A stretch of DNA of 64,000 nt, taken from NCBI GenBank assembly GCA_028673005.1, contig CM054115.1, positions 53,147,738 through 53,211,737 of the forward strand, in the 5' to 3' direction. The position numbers were made by a program, and so were the translations under genes. Below are positions 49,290 to 60,192 of the stretch, piece by piece (position 1 is the first letter of the stretch; every line of letters begins with the position of its first letter). The notes under the pieces were generated by a model. It saw only the letters and a list, made by a program, of their open reading frames with translations, ran no database searches and was not told the DNA's origin. The stretch is from Tanypteryx hageni (taxonomy: Eukaryota; Arthropoda; Insecta; Odonata; Petaluridae).

Positions 49290-49495
49290 CAATTTATTCT
49301 CCAGAGCCTTCTTCATTTCTTGGCAACTCTCTTGTCTATTCGAGTCCTCCATCAGCTGAAACGTTCCCTTCCTCTTTTCAAGTTTTCCCTCGGTAACATC
49401 TGGAGTCTCAGGAAATGCCCTATCCAGGTCGCCTTTACATTCATTTGTATTACCGACCTCTTTCCTCCCACTCTTCGCAACACCTCATTGACGAT
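49290..49495 (-). pseudogene. LINE C-terminal relic
   Basis: The minus-strand reading contains NEVLRRVGGKRSVIQMNVKATWIGHFLR, matching the C-terminal NDEVLRRIGEKR..NWVGHYMRR region of the LINE at 2795-4927. Only this 200-base block is recognisable. Confidence 0.7.
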
Positions 49496-49599
49496 GACAT
49501 GCTTTGAACATTTTTTATTAAAGAAAGCGATTATAAAACAGCCACATCTCGCTTTACGGTGCAGACGGTTCCTGAAATTTCTCGGAAAACGGGGCCATA

Positions 49600-49700
49600 A
49601 AATTTTTCCAAAAAAGGTCACGGGTTCGACTCCAGAGGGTGATTTCAATCTCCCATATGGCAATAAATATCTCAGCCGTTTGTTTGATTACAAAGCCCGT
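49600..49700 (+). repeat. Partial repeat with B-box-like motif
   Basis: CACGGGTTCGACTCCAGAG followed by TTTCAATCTCCCATATGG, the same order of motifs as repeat family B. Both ends are indistinct. Confidence 0.4.
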
Positions 49701-49754
49701 TTTAAACGGGCTATTTCATCTAGTCTATCTTCTATACTATATTTACGCTTCTTA

Positions 49755-49756
<2 letters not shown>

Positions 49757-49809
<53 letters not shown>
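49757..49809 (+). repeat. (TA)n microsatellite
   Basis: Pure TA for about 53 bases, 65 bases upstream of the 1.8-kb hAT element. Confidence 0.97.
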
Positions 49810-49812
<3 letters not shown>

Positions 49813-49881
49813 GATACTAAGGCACTTCCAGATGAGCCACAGGCTTGAAATTTGGCACAATTATAGGTTTTTAGTCACAAT

Positions 49882-51710
49882 TAGAGTTTTGGAATCGGGA
49901 ATTCCCGTTTCCGGTTCCAGGGAATTTACTCGATATTTCTTATTCTCGCTTCCCGGGAATTGTTTGTTTGAATTTTGTGCCGAGTCAAGCTTTTCCAGAA
50001 TTGCCTTCATAGCTGGTTTGTTTTAGATAATCCTACGAATTTCAGCCCCAAATGTTAAACTTTCAAAATTAGTTTTTATTTTTTTATTTTATGCATATTG
50101 TACCTTCCAATAGAATTTCTGATGAATAGGTACTAAATGTTTTACCAGTGAATGATATTTAGTAACTTAGTTTTAAGGAGTATGAGATCAAGGATCAGGT
50201 TGCGTTTCTCGCTATTAATTCAATTTTAATGAAAAGCTAATACACTGTCAAAATGGCTTCTTCTCGCACCAGTGAATGTCGTTAGTAAACAAAGTGTCCA
50301 ATGGTAATGTCTGCATGTATCTGAAACTAAGCACTGAAGCGAACTACCTTCCCCTCCTATTCTTCTTCCTTCCCCGATCCCTCCTCTCCTAATCGACCAA
50401 GTGAATTATATATAAAATAGAGAGATGCCCGTTGAAAACGGGAGTTTTTTAAAATGAAATTTCGTGATTAGGTGCGACCAGAAGCTATTATTCAAATCAA
50501 TGGTAGCCAATTACACGAAACCGACAACAATGCAAATCACTAAGAATGCGTCAAATTCTCGCGTTAAAAACTGACCTGTTGATCGATTCGACGCGTATTA
50601 AAAAATCGAATCGTTATTTCAAGTATCGAACTCCTGCGATGATTCTAAGTGATTTTAATATGCGAATGATTAATTTTTTCAGATTCAAAAGTATTCCTTC
50701 TAGCATATAACGCAACGAATGTTGCTTACATTGGTGGCTATGAAAATCATTTCCCTCTCCTTCCTTCTTTCTCTCTCTCTCATATTAAAAGAATTCGAAG
50801 CACGCTTTCACCCATAAGGATTGAAACAACAATTTGATTTCGAGGCTTAACAATGTAGCTCGTTGGCAAGGCAATATCCCGTTAAAATGTCAAGATTTCC
50901 CCAAAATATGTGAATTAAACGTTTAACACGTGGAATTTTGAACTGTAGGGAGAAAAAGATGAACAGAATAAGAAATATCAATAGTGAGGTCAGGCTCAAC
51001 CCTGTGGAACGAAGAATAAGAAATATTATAATTTTTCCCTTAAAATGATTTAAATCGAAGATCTTAGGTCAATTCTTTCTAACTTGGATCTCAAAAAGAA
51101 TAATGTGGAAAAGTCGATGTTTACGTGTTATTTTATGGGAACTTGAAATGTCTTCCTTTGAGTCGAAACAAGGGATTTTTCGAGTTTTTTTTTGTCAACA
51201 CCTTAAAATATTCGAATTTAGTATTATTGCCAAATTTCAAAAATATAACTCGAACTTTTATCAAGTTATTCGCATTTTTATAGCGTGACAGAGGGAGCCA
51301 CAAAGGGACAAAATATTTTAGATTGTTTTTAAACCTCTTTCATACATCTTCTACCCTCAATTTCAACTTTGAGGGAATTGCAATATAGGATACATTAGTA
51401 GTTGGTCTCTTGTTATCTCCACATCTTCAACATCGAGGAAAGATCGGTTGCGTAAGTCAAGGTGCGTCAGAATATTGACTCTGATAACAACTTGTCGGAG
51501 ATAATGTATCACATGTCATTGGAATTTATTAAAGACTTATGTATTTACGTTGTATCAATAATAAATATAATGTTTAAATGAAGAATGTTTTATTAAATAT
51601 TAAAAATGCGAAATCGTTCTTATTCCCGGGTTCCCGGGATTCCCGGGAAATTTGACAACCTAATTCCCGTTTCCCGGGAAACAAAATATCGTCGGGAACC
51701 CAAAACTCGA
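49882..51710. mobile_element. hAT-type element, 1.8 kb, non-coding
   Basis: Termini TAGAGTTTTGG..CGGGAATTCCCG and TCGAGTTTTGG (reverse complement), flanked by GTCACAAT (49874-49881) and GTCACAAC (51711-51718), a 7-of-8 match. Both ends are rich in TTCCCGGGAA-type palindromes (about 49895-49970 and 51625-51695). I recognise no transposase inside; short open frames look random. Confidence 0.65.
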
Positions 51711-52084
51711 GTCACAACCAACCATAAAAATCGAAAATTCCAAAAAAAAGTAATATTTAAGGGGTGTTTGTAACCCCAATGTTTCATTTCAATACCCATA
51801 AGAAAAGCATGGAATTCAGTGCAAGGTTTTCTAAAAATGCATTTTTAAATTACTAAAAATTGAGATACGGATTCGGGAGAACTATTGACTAGCTGAAAGA
51901 ACTGAGGTCTTAATTTTTGAAGGCAGAATTCAAATACTTACCGAATTAGCGGAAAAAAGGGAGTTTTTTTTCTCTTTTTAACAATGGAAATCTTTAAACA
52001 CTATAGCAACGACCTCAATGCTTTTAAAGGGATCTGATATTATACGTTACGATTGCAGCGATTTAATGGTTTTAATGGAAATTA

Positions 52085-52485
52085 ATGCCGTCCTAACCAA
52101 TTAGAGCGGAACTTTCATAACTCGAATCGCAAGGAAAATAAAAAATTATTCTAGTAATAGAAAATTAAAAATACGGAAATATATTTTTTATATACAGTGG
52201 AACTTCTATACCTCGAATCTGAAGGGAAAGCAACAATTATTCGAGTTATAGAAAATTCGAGTTACGTAAATACCTATATTTTCTCATTTTTCTTTAATAT
52301 GCAGAATACACCAAAAGTTTTTAGAGAACGAAAGCACTTCACATTAAAACTGTCTTCCACTTATCTTTTGAAACAATTAGCTAGATGTATAGTTTTTTTG
52401 GTGAATGTCTTTCTTTGAATAACCTTAGTGTTTCTTTCTTCCATACTGTAATTTATATTAGGTATATATTATTTCTTTTAGTAAA
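52085..52485 (+). repeat. Two adjacent pogo/Tigger-type termini
   Basis: GCGGAACTTTCATAACTCGAATC (about 52106) and CAGTGGAACTTCTATACCTCG (52196) start two related stretches, each followed by ATTATTCGAGTTATAGAAAATT-like sequence. CAGTNNAACNTC..CTCGAA is the usual start of pogo/Tigger DNA transposons. Confidence 0.45.
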
Positions 52486-52998
52486 TATTAGGTATTAGGG
52501 TATTGTTTATAACAGTTGTCACGTAGATTGTTAATCCAACAGTACACTCATTCCCGTGTTATTTAAATGGGAAAAATTAAACGAGTAAAACATTTAAAAG
52601 TAAAAAATGTACTTCAAATCGCTTTGAAACCCCTTCATTTTGCTTAACTTTTTATTGCGGTTAAAATTACATATTTTTATTGCTTCTACGCTCTGTAGTT
52701 GTTGCGTTATGAATGCAAAAACAAACAAAAAGTACTTCAAAATATTTAGTAGAGATTAAGTATTATTTATAACGGTTGTCAAGTAGATTATTAATCCAAC
52801 AATACGCTCATTCCCGTGTTATTTAAATGGGAAAAATTAAAAGAGTAAAACATTTTTTAAATAAAAATGTAGTTCAAATCGCTTCAAAAACCCTCCCATT
52901 TCGCTTAACTTAAAATGTCACCTTCATTTTGCTTCTACGTTTTGTAGTTGTTGCGTTATAAATACACAAACAAACAAATTCTTCAAAATATTTATGGT
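52486..52998 (+). repeat. Tandem duplication, period about 260 bp
   Basis: Copy 1 (52486-52745) and copy 2 (52746-52998) share TTATAAC.GTTGTCA.GTAGATT, TTAATCCAACA.TAC.CTCA, TTCCCGTGTTATTTAAATGG and CTGTAGTTGTTGCGTTAT-like blocks in the same order. Non-coding. Confidence 0.8.
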
Positions 52999-53039
52999 AG
53001 AGAAGATGCGTAAGGAAAGTGTGCTTTGAATATTTTAGT

Positions 53040-53132
53040 ACGTGAAAGAGGAGAGAGAGAGAAAGAAAGAAAGGAGAGAGAGGGGGAGTGAGAGGGAAGG
53101 AGACAGAAGGAGGGAGAGATAGATAGATAAAG
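53040..53132 (+). repeat. GA-rich microsatellite
   Basis: GAGAGAGA, GAAAGAAA and GATAGATA runs over about 90 bases. Confidence 0.9.
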
Positions 53133-54602
53133 GTTTTGATTAGAACGAGATTGATACTAGGAAGTCTATTTTTAATATTTTCAATGATATTTGATTCAAT
53201 AATAGTATTTAGAAATATTGTTTTTGTTTGCCAGCATTCATTCACTATTCTTTTATATTTCGATACAGACGAATATTTCTTCGTGAGTCCTACGAAATGC
53301 ATCAGTGATATAGGAATAACCAGTGAACAGCGGAGGCAATTATCAAAAGATAATTTTAATGGTTGAACTGTTCTATTGGAGTCTTAATAGGGTGGGATCT
53401 ACCTTTGACTCAAAATAGAAATAGCGATTTATTTACTTCTTAGTGGATGCAAAACGTGATTTCATGAAATAAATTTAAATATATTTTTTTCTTTTTAGCT
53501 AAAGGTTAAAGACACGCATCTTTCCCAGAAAATGTCCTCAAGATCCTTCAAATATTCATGAATTCAAATCTCTGTATCTGACTTTATTAACATTATTATT
53601 TATTTAACGTGCATAATAACTGATTATCTTCATTTCAGTTTATTGGCAACAATACTGATGTTTTCTTTCGCTGTTATTCATTTATTGTCACTTCCAAGAC
53701 AACATAAATGTTTATATTTACTTGAGATAATCCAAAAAATAAAATTATCTATGTTGTGATTGATTCTAAATACACCTGTAGTTACACGATAATTTTTGCC
53801 GTAAGTTTTTGTGCTTTTTTATATTGTGTATCGTTTAGTGTTAGTTTTTTGAGACGACCTTTGGAAATCCTCTGTAACAGTAATTTTCATTCGTTTCCTC
53901 CAATCGTACGTTTTATCTTCGATTTTGCAAAGACGACGGCTTGTAAGGATATGTTCTAAGAGAGTCATCTGATTTAGAAATTCATGCAAAATTGGTTCAA
54001 TTCAGAAAAAATACATTAAATTTTTATTTTAAAATTGCGATTCCTTGTCGCCAGAGGCAGGGCTTCTCGAAAGTCAATCAGAATCCGGACAGACAAACTC
54101 ACGCTTTCTCCATTATAGTATGATTTCATTAGATTATATGGAGAACGAGAAATAGTTTGTGAATATGCTCCCGCGACAGCCGATAGTACGTTTTTACGAA
54201 TTAAGTATGAATATATCACTTGTATGAATGAATGAATGAATATATGTGCTTCAAACAAGTTCAGTTTAAATATTTTAAATAATGTAACCTAAGTTATTGA
54301 AAATAATATTACATCAATGCATATAAAGTCATTATCTATATAAAAGTTATTTTTAAAAATCCATTTTTATATTATTACTTGCTCTAATCTACACACATTC
54401 AATGGAGGCAGTTTTATTGTTGGCGGCGGTGTTTAAAGGTGTGTCAGCACCTTTTCTATCAGCGACTATAATATGAAGTTTCAGTATTAATGTGTTTGAT
54501 AGCTAAATGTGAATTTGACTTTGTAACCTGTAAACAAACCAGGTAGGAAAGTATAACATGGAGTTTTATTATTCCATTCATATTATCTACGATCAAGTTT
54601 TA
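53133..54602. other. Intronic stretch
   Basis: Includes a short (GAAT)n at about 54224-54243; otherwise nothing recognised. Confidence 0.6.
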
Positions 54603-55255
54603 GTCTACTTTCCAGAATGGAAATAGGCTCATAGTTTTTCCATGTGCCTGTCCGTCTGTCCGTCCCCACTATTAACTTTTGAACCAATAGACCAATTTTC
54701 ATGAAACTTGGTGAAAATCTGTTGCTACATGGGGTAAGCTTCAGAGGATAGTTTTTGTTGCGAAGGTTGAAGTCCCGGGTTCGATTCCAGGTACTATCCT
54801 TCCCATTTGATTTACATGGGAAATCTGAAATCCATTTTGCAGGGTAATTTTCTCTTGCACATTAAACTATCTTGGAATTGTAATATCGGAGCGAGTTGTG
54901 TACTATTCTCTGAGAAAAGGAGTGAATATTGTCATTTTTATCGTAGAATTTTGCCTATCGATTGTACTTCTTAAAATTTACTGACGATTTTTCAGTTTTT
55001 ATCACTCATTACGAGAGTGTTGCCATAGCAACAACTATTGTTGGACTCAGATTCGGTGTATTCTAATATGTACACGCGTTATTTTCGCCGCGCAAATACG
55101 CGTGATCAATTTAATATTCCGTTCGAATGTATTTGCAGTATTTTATAACGCTAAATTATGAAATTTGGGAACACAAAGAGCTACATATCCGCGATGACTT
55201 TAAAGCTATTAAAGCCAATATAAGTATTAAATAAATGATTAAATGGAAAGTAGAC
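54603..55255 (+). mobile_element. Related element with GTCTACTTTCC terminal inverted repeats
   Basis: Perfect 11-bp inverted repeats GTCTACTTTCC (54603-54613) and GGAAAGTAGAC (55245-55255), one base different from family A. The head forms a hairpin with GGAAATAG. It is followed by CTGTCCGTCTGTCCGTCC, by AATTTTCATGAAACTTGG, and by a Pol III B-box-like CCCGGGTTCGATTCCAGG at about 54775. No coding capacity. Confidence 0.6.
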
Positions 55256-55259
55256 ATCA

Positions 55260-55440
55260 TAAGCTCTGTTTGGATCATCTTGTTAATACATCCTTAGGCA
55301 ATGTAACGTACTAGTTAAAAATAAATAGTACGATTTAAAATACGGGGAAAACAGCGTCCCGTATAGAGTTCGTACGGGACGCGGGAAGAAAATAAAAATA
55401 CGGGAAATCCCGTACAGTATTGGACGGTTGGCAACCCTAG
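55260..55440 (-). repeat. Unclassified transposon end
   Basis: Minus strand begins CTAGGGTTGCCAACCGTCC, a terminus-like sequence, followed by repeated ACGGGA/TCCCGT palindromic runs. No partner terminus is visible. Confidence 0.3.
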
Positions 55441-57089
55441 CCACGAGGAAACTTTTCTAAAACATCAACCTGGAAAATGCACAATCGAATTTAATCAACC
55501 CTCTTATGGTAATATATGGACGACCCAATTTTCGTTTTCTCTTTGTTGCATTTTCTACTATTTCTGCTAATTATAATCTTTTAAGTCCTTTCATTAAGTG
55601 TTGTTAGTTATGTACTGGTTGTTTTAATTTTTGCTGTTCATTAATGAGTAATCTACGTCAAAATGTAATCCATGTTTCCAGTAAGAGAAAGTTTGTGAAT
55701 CTCCATTAAAATGAATCTCTATCACATGGCCTTTGGAAACGAGGAAAATATTTGCGGGAAAAAGTATAGCATCGAAGAAAGGGGAAATTTTTGAGTTAAA
55801 GGGTTTAAATTCCTCTGTAAAAATTCCTTATCCGTTCGAAGAACTTCGATGGCCGTTTTCAAAAAGAAAACCGTAGCATTCGATATGTAAATTTTCCCCT
55901 TTTACTCTATTCAAATGCTCTCTCCCCCGAAAGAGCTTTTGGGACCATCCAAACAAAAGATGACAACACTATTGTAGTTCGCAGTGCGATTTTGATCATC
56001 TCTTTCATCTCAAAAGAACCACTTTATTCATACGACGATTGGAAATATCAAGCGAAACTTTTTTACATTATTGTTTCCGTCATGCCAACGAAATTTCTTT
56101 TGCTAGAGTTTAGAACGAGTGATTTAGTTTAAAGGTTTATAAGTGTTGCTTTTGTTGATTTATCAATTGCTACTGCTTCGCTATTCATAAAGTAACGGAT
56201 CCGAATATATATATATAAATGAAAATCGTATCCTGTACTCGTATTTTCGAGATGGCAAACGCATGATGAATTATTGAGAATGCATTATGGATGGGTTTAT
56301 AAAAATATTTGAAATGGATATTAGAATGAGCCTAAACAAGGAAAAAATTCTTGCCAAGAAAATGTAATTTTTCTTTGTTTGATCCATGGTTCAGGTATGT
56401 AAGGAAAGAGCTTTTCAGTATCTAATTAGAAACTGCTACTTTATCTGGCCGTGCTTTTTCTCTACATAAAGAATTTCAGCATGGAATATTATGCAACAAA
56501 TTCATTGTAAACTAAACGGTAAAATCTCAGGTGTTCAAGTATCCTAATAGGCAGCTAATGGAAACCAGTGCCTTTTTACACATGAGACGTGTTGTGTAGT
56601 TTCAAATTTCATTCGACAAAACTGTTTGTGCATTTTAAGGGAGACACATACGTAAATATATAGGAGTTTTTTCATTTCTCATTAAATTTCTGTACACTTT
56701 GTAACTACATGTTTTTGTTTCCTTTTTTTCATAAGACGTAGTGTATGAAATTATAGTACATTCGTAATAGTGAGAGGGAAACGGAAGAAGTGGGAAGAAA
56801 ACAAAAAATTGCGAAGATGTGGGAGGAAAACAAAAACAAGAATCCATGTACCCGGATATAAATTACATAAATTGTATTGGTAAAATGTGTAGTTATCTGT
56901 TCAATTGCATCGTGGCTTCAAAAGCCAGGTGTAGCAATTATTTTTCTCCTTTTCATTAATTGTGATATGGACGGATAAGGTGAGACAAAGAAGAATAGGG
57001 AGAGAGAGAAAAGAAAGTAGGATAGAGTATTTACGAAGAACAAGCTAAATACTGCATGAAAAATTTGAAGGAAAAAGAGAGGATGGAAA
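55441..57089. other. Intronic stretch
   Basis: No supported feature. Confidence 0.6.
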
Positions 57090-57890
57090 TGTTTTCTGCT
57101 ATTATGCTATATATCTTGGCATGAAAGGTAAAGGAACTCCTGGAAATGATCAGCAGACGGGTGATAACCAGGCGAAAGCGAAATATAGAGAAATCTATAG
57201 TTACGAGAATATCGGGAGAAGAAAAGGACTAGAATATAAGGCTTGGTAGAAAGTTATTTGTATAGGTTAACCAATACAAATACCTTGGAAGTGTTTTAAC
57301 AGAAGATGCAGAATGTTCGAATGAAATTATTATTGGAATTACAAAAGCAAGTAAAATAAACGAAGATCTATCGAAGAAGTTATTAAAGTGCTGTATATGG
57401 AGTATTGTATGGAAAAATGACCTGCAATACTTTAAAAGCTATAAAATATGGACATGCAAAAGCAGTGTCGGGTCCCCCCCTCCCCCCTTGGATGGCCCCA
57501 TTCCTCTCCACTGGAAACATTCATTCTTAAATTCATTACGCGCAAAATTTCTTTTTCCTACACCGCAGATTGTCTTTATGGCAAGGGAAAGAAATAAATT
57601 GGTAGGGATTTTCAAAATTGCCCCTCCCCCTTTGGGAAGTTTCTGGATTCGTCCCTGCGCAAAAGAATAAAGAAAACGAAATGGACCAATCTAGTTAAAA
57701 ATGATGAAGAAGAATAAGAAATAAGTGATCGATGATGCGAATGGTTGAAAAAGAGGAAAGCGAACTGTGCAGGGCATTTCCTCAGGAGAGACCACATGGT
57801 TAAAGATGTGATCGAAGGAATAGTTGGAAGCAAAAGAGGTAGTGGCAGGGGAATGAAAATTTTGGCTGATATAGATATATATATATATAT
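57090..57890 (+). pseudogene. LINE reverse transcriptase C-terminal relic, interrupted by a hAT element
   Basis: Plus-strand sequence corresponds to the end of the LINE ORF: a region like NQYKYLGSVLTEDAECSNEI near 57265-57330, a FKSYKIWT segment before 57463, then a WTNL..KNDE region and KRKANCAGHFLRRDHMVKDVIEG at 57745-57830. It has many stops and frameshifts. A 195-bp hAT miniature element (57463-57657) is inserted inside it, so the LINE insertion is older. Confidence 0.75.
57463..57657. mobile_element. hAT-type miniature element nested in a LINE relic
   Basis: Right terminus CAGGGACGAATCCAG (reverse complement) and left terminus CAGTGTCGGGTCC, flanked by near-identical 8-bp duplications TGCAAAAG (57455-57462) and CGCAAAAG (57658-57665). 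Internally C-rich; no coding capacity. Confidence 0.65.
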
Positions 57891-57942
57891 ACAGCTACAT
57901 ATATACTATATATTAAGTGGAAATGTGTGTTACGTAATATTA

Positions 57943-58290
57943 TAGCGCGTTTTAACAAACTTTCCGACTAGGTAGAAGATTGAAATTTTGTAGAAATGCT
58001 TCAGTCATGCATCACAAGTCAATTACGAAAAAAGATCCGGGTTCGACTCCAGGAGATCATTTCCATTTCCCATAAGATAACACGTAAAAATCCATTAGTC
58101 GTCGTGCAGGCTTCTTTTCTTTTGCAAATTAAAATAAAAAAAATTGACTTTCGATCTTCGGACAGTTTTAAAGAAAAATTAATACAGTTTATTATTCTTA
58201 CAGTCAATTTCCCTGTACCGGTCTAATCGGTCCACAAATGTCGTTTTAAATTGAAAATATTACGTGTTTAGAGGTTAAAATTTTTTGTTG
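57943..58290 (+). repeat. Repeat family B, copy 2
   Basis: Second copy of the 23647-23990 repeat, with the B-box-like CCGGGTTCGACTCCAGG near 58036 and TTCCCATAAGATAACACG following. Confidence 0.65.
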
Positions 58291-59079
58291 TTAACAACTA
58301 TCGCACTGTTGCAGAATTGGCGAAATTACGTATATTAAACTAAATTATATGGAAAACCCTACATATTAAGTGAGCAATGTGTGTTTGCCCGTGTACCACA
58401 AGACAGTATGTAGTTTTAAATGGGAGAATAAGAAATTTGCTTTTAAATCAAAAACGTTTATTCTTTTTCGAGCACGCATTCAGAAATTATTTGACTACGC
58501 CAATTTTAAATTTTTACCAGCTCACCGTCCACATTGAAACCATGAGTTTGCCTCCAGTAGACTACCTTTTTTCCATTTGAATACCACGGGAAGAACTGAA
58601 ACGTTGCGTGCAGGCCTTCTTTCGTTAATATTTTTTTAAATCTTAACTTTTAGATACCGACGCTGGATTTGCACTACTATACAGAGAAAAGCATGAAGAT
58701 CAATTTTCTTATCGTCGATTTTCGTCTTCAGTTCGAAATCGCTCAAATTTAACGATTATATGCTATATTTTGGAAAAATCTTACCATTTCATTCATTGGG
58801 AGAATGGGCGTCGTCTTGGACGGCTTTTGTTCTACTTTGCGTCGATGCACCTTTTATCTGGCGGCCCACTTCCCAACTGAGCGATAACCTTCCCAAACCT
58901 CCCTCTCATCCTTAAAGGATATAATCCCAGACCATCCGCAGAACCGTTAGTACATCGGTATACTCCGGCACGAGCGATTGCTATCCGCATATAAGGAAGA
59001 GGTATCGTGTGAAAGCCTTCCTACTTGCTGCGAAACTAACGCGTTTTGAAAAGGATGGACAGTGACTTACTTTATTTGG
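58291..59079. other. Intronic stretch
   Basis: No supported feature; the Helitron relic begins just after. Confidence 0.6.
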
Positions 59080-59390
59080 TTATTGCTCTGTATGACAATT
59101 CCTATGGCAATAATATGGGAGAAGCCAAGTGATCACATCTTTCCCTTTGAATGGGAGAGACCCCAGTTCCCGGTGTCTCCTGCCCTTGCCATGACCAAGG
59201 CACAAGGTCAGACACTGGAAAGGGTTGGCGTCCAACTGAAGGAACCTGTGTTTGCACACGGGCAACTTTATACATATATATGTAGCTACCTCTACAGTCA
59301 ATAACCCTGCAAATATCAGATTTAGTTTACCTGATTATCCAATAACATTAACCAAAAATGTTGTTTATCATGATTCCTTGATTTAAAAAA
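59080..59390 (+). pseudogene. Helitron helicase (PIF1-like) C-terminal relic
   Basis: Plus strand reads FPFEWERPQFPVSPALAMTK and then AQGQTLERVGVQLKEPVFAH, followed by GQLY: the last helicase motifs of Helitron Rep-helicase proteins. Two residues are missing within the usual MTINKAQGQT. After GQLY the match continues one frame over as NPANIRFSLPDYP..TKNVVYHDS, so a frameshift lies near 59270. A sequence resembling a Helitron 3' end may follow near 59486-59510, but no clean CTRR can be fixed. Confidence 0.75.
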
Positions 59391-59732
59391 TATATTCAAT
59401 AAATTAAAATATCAATGTGCTAACCAATGTGAACAACCAGCTAAATTAAAAAAAAACTTAAACCTAACTATTTTTTAACGTACACAAGCGTAGCTATATC
59501 ACGGGCTATTAGTACGACTTTAAATAGGAAAGAGAGCTACCGAGAATTATGATAGCAGAGAACAGGAAAATGTATAGAAGCTGTTTAACTTAGGATCGCG
59601 GACCTTTCCGCGGACAGATTACCGATGATGGCGCTGATGAACCTACTACTTAAGTCTTTATCCACGTAAACTCTTGAGGGCAGGTATCTGACGGCAATCG
59701 CGCAACACAGGATCCGTAAAAATGCAACTCAC

Positions 59733-60192
59733 CGACCGTCGCCATTACGCATCCCATAGCCAGCAGGACGAGTCCTATCGAAAGGGCCTTGCATGCGTTC
59801 CAGAGACACCTAGTGGTCATCTTCGTCCTCGGGATCTGCTTGTTGTTTTCTCCCACGCTTCCCATGCACCCAACCCTCGTCGTCGGCCCGGTGCACACCC
59901 CGATGCTCTTCCTCTCGACGCCTCCTCCCCTGCCTCCGGAAGAGGTCGAAGGCACCGTGCCCTCCTCGACCTTACTGTCGTTGACGGTGTTGTTGCTTCC
60001 CGCCGTGCTGCCGTTGGCGAAGTTGCAGGATCTCACGGTGGACGATTGTCTCGACACCGGGAAGCGAGGCAGGTCCGACCTGTCTATCAGAGGCCTGCCG
60101 CACTGCTGTCCCAGCTTCGTGACGGATAGTGGGCTCACCTCCGGCGTTATCGAAGAGCTGTCTAGAGGCATTTTCGTTCGCTTGTAATGCAT
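59733..60192 (-). CDS. First coding exon of a TMEM200-like membrane protein gene
   Basis: This exon encodes residues 1-153 plus the first base of codon 154. The N-terminal ~130 residues are polar and rich in Ser, Gly, Asn and Thr, as expected for a disordered cytoplasmic tail. Residues ~133-153 form one hydrophobic helix (ALSIGLVLLAMGCVMATVG), the first TM segment. The frame runs on to 59650, but a consensus donor GTGAGT (minus strand, 59732-59727) ends the coding match at 59733. The phase fits the exon at 32291-32422. A start at 60192 is the first ATG in frame; a second at 60171 is possible. A hydrophobic stretch ending in G-Y followed by a short loop and a G-P-x-x-M-G-x-G second helix is the layout of the TMEM200/DUF2371 family, whose function is poorly known. 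The exon is clearly real; the family name is an inference without a database search. Confidence 0.8.

Larger units (their letters stand above)
32423..59732 (-). other. 27.3-kb intron of the TMEM200-like gene
   Basis: Bounded by GTGAGT (59732-59727) and CCGCAG (to 32423) on the minus strand. It is filled with transposons in both orientations. I found no nested host gene inside it. Confidence 0.8.

Noticed and set aside
59722..60187. Plus-strand ORFs opposite the first coding exon
   Set aside because: They are shadows of the minus-strand exon, whose splice donor and phase match the second exon.
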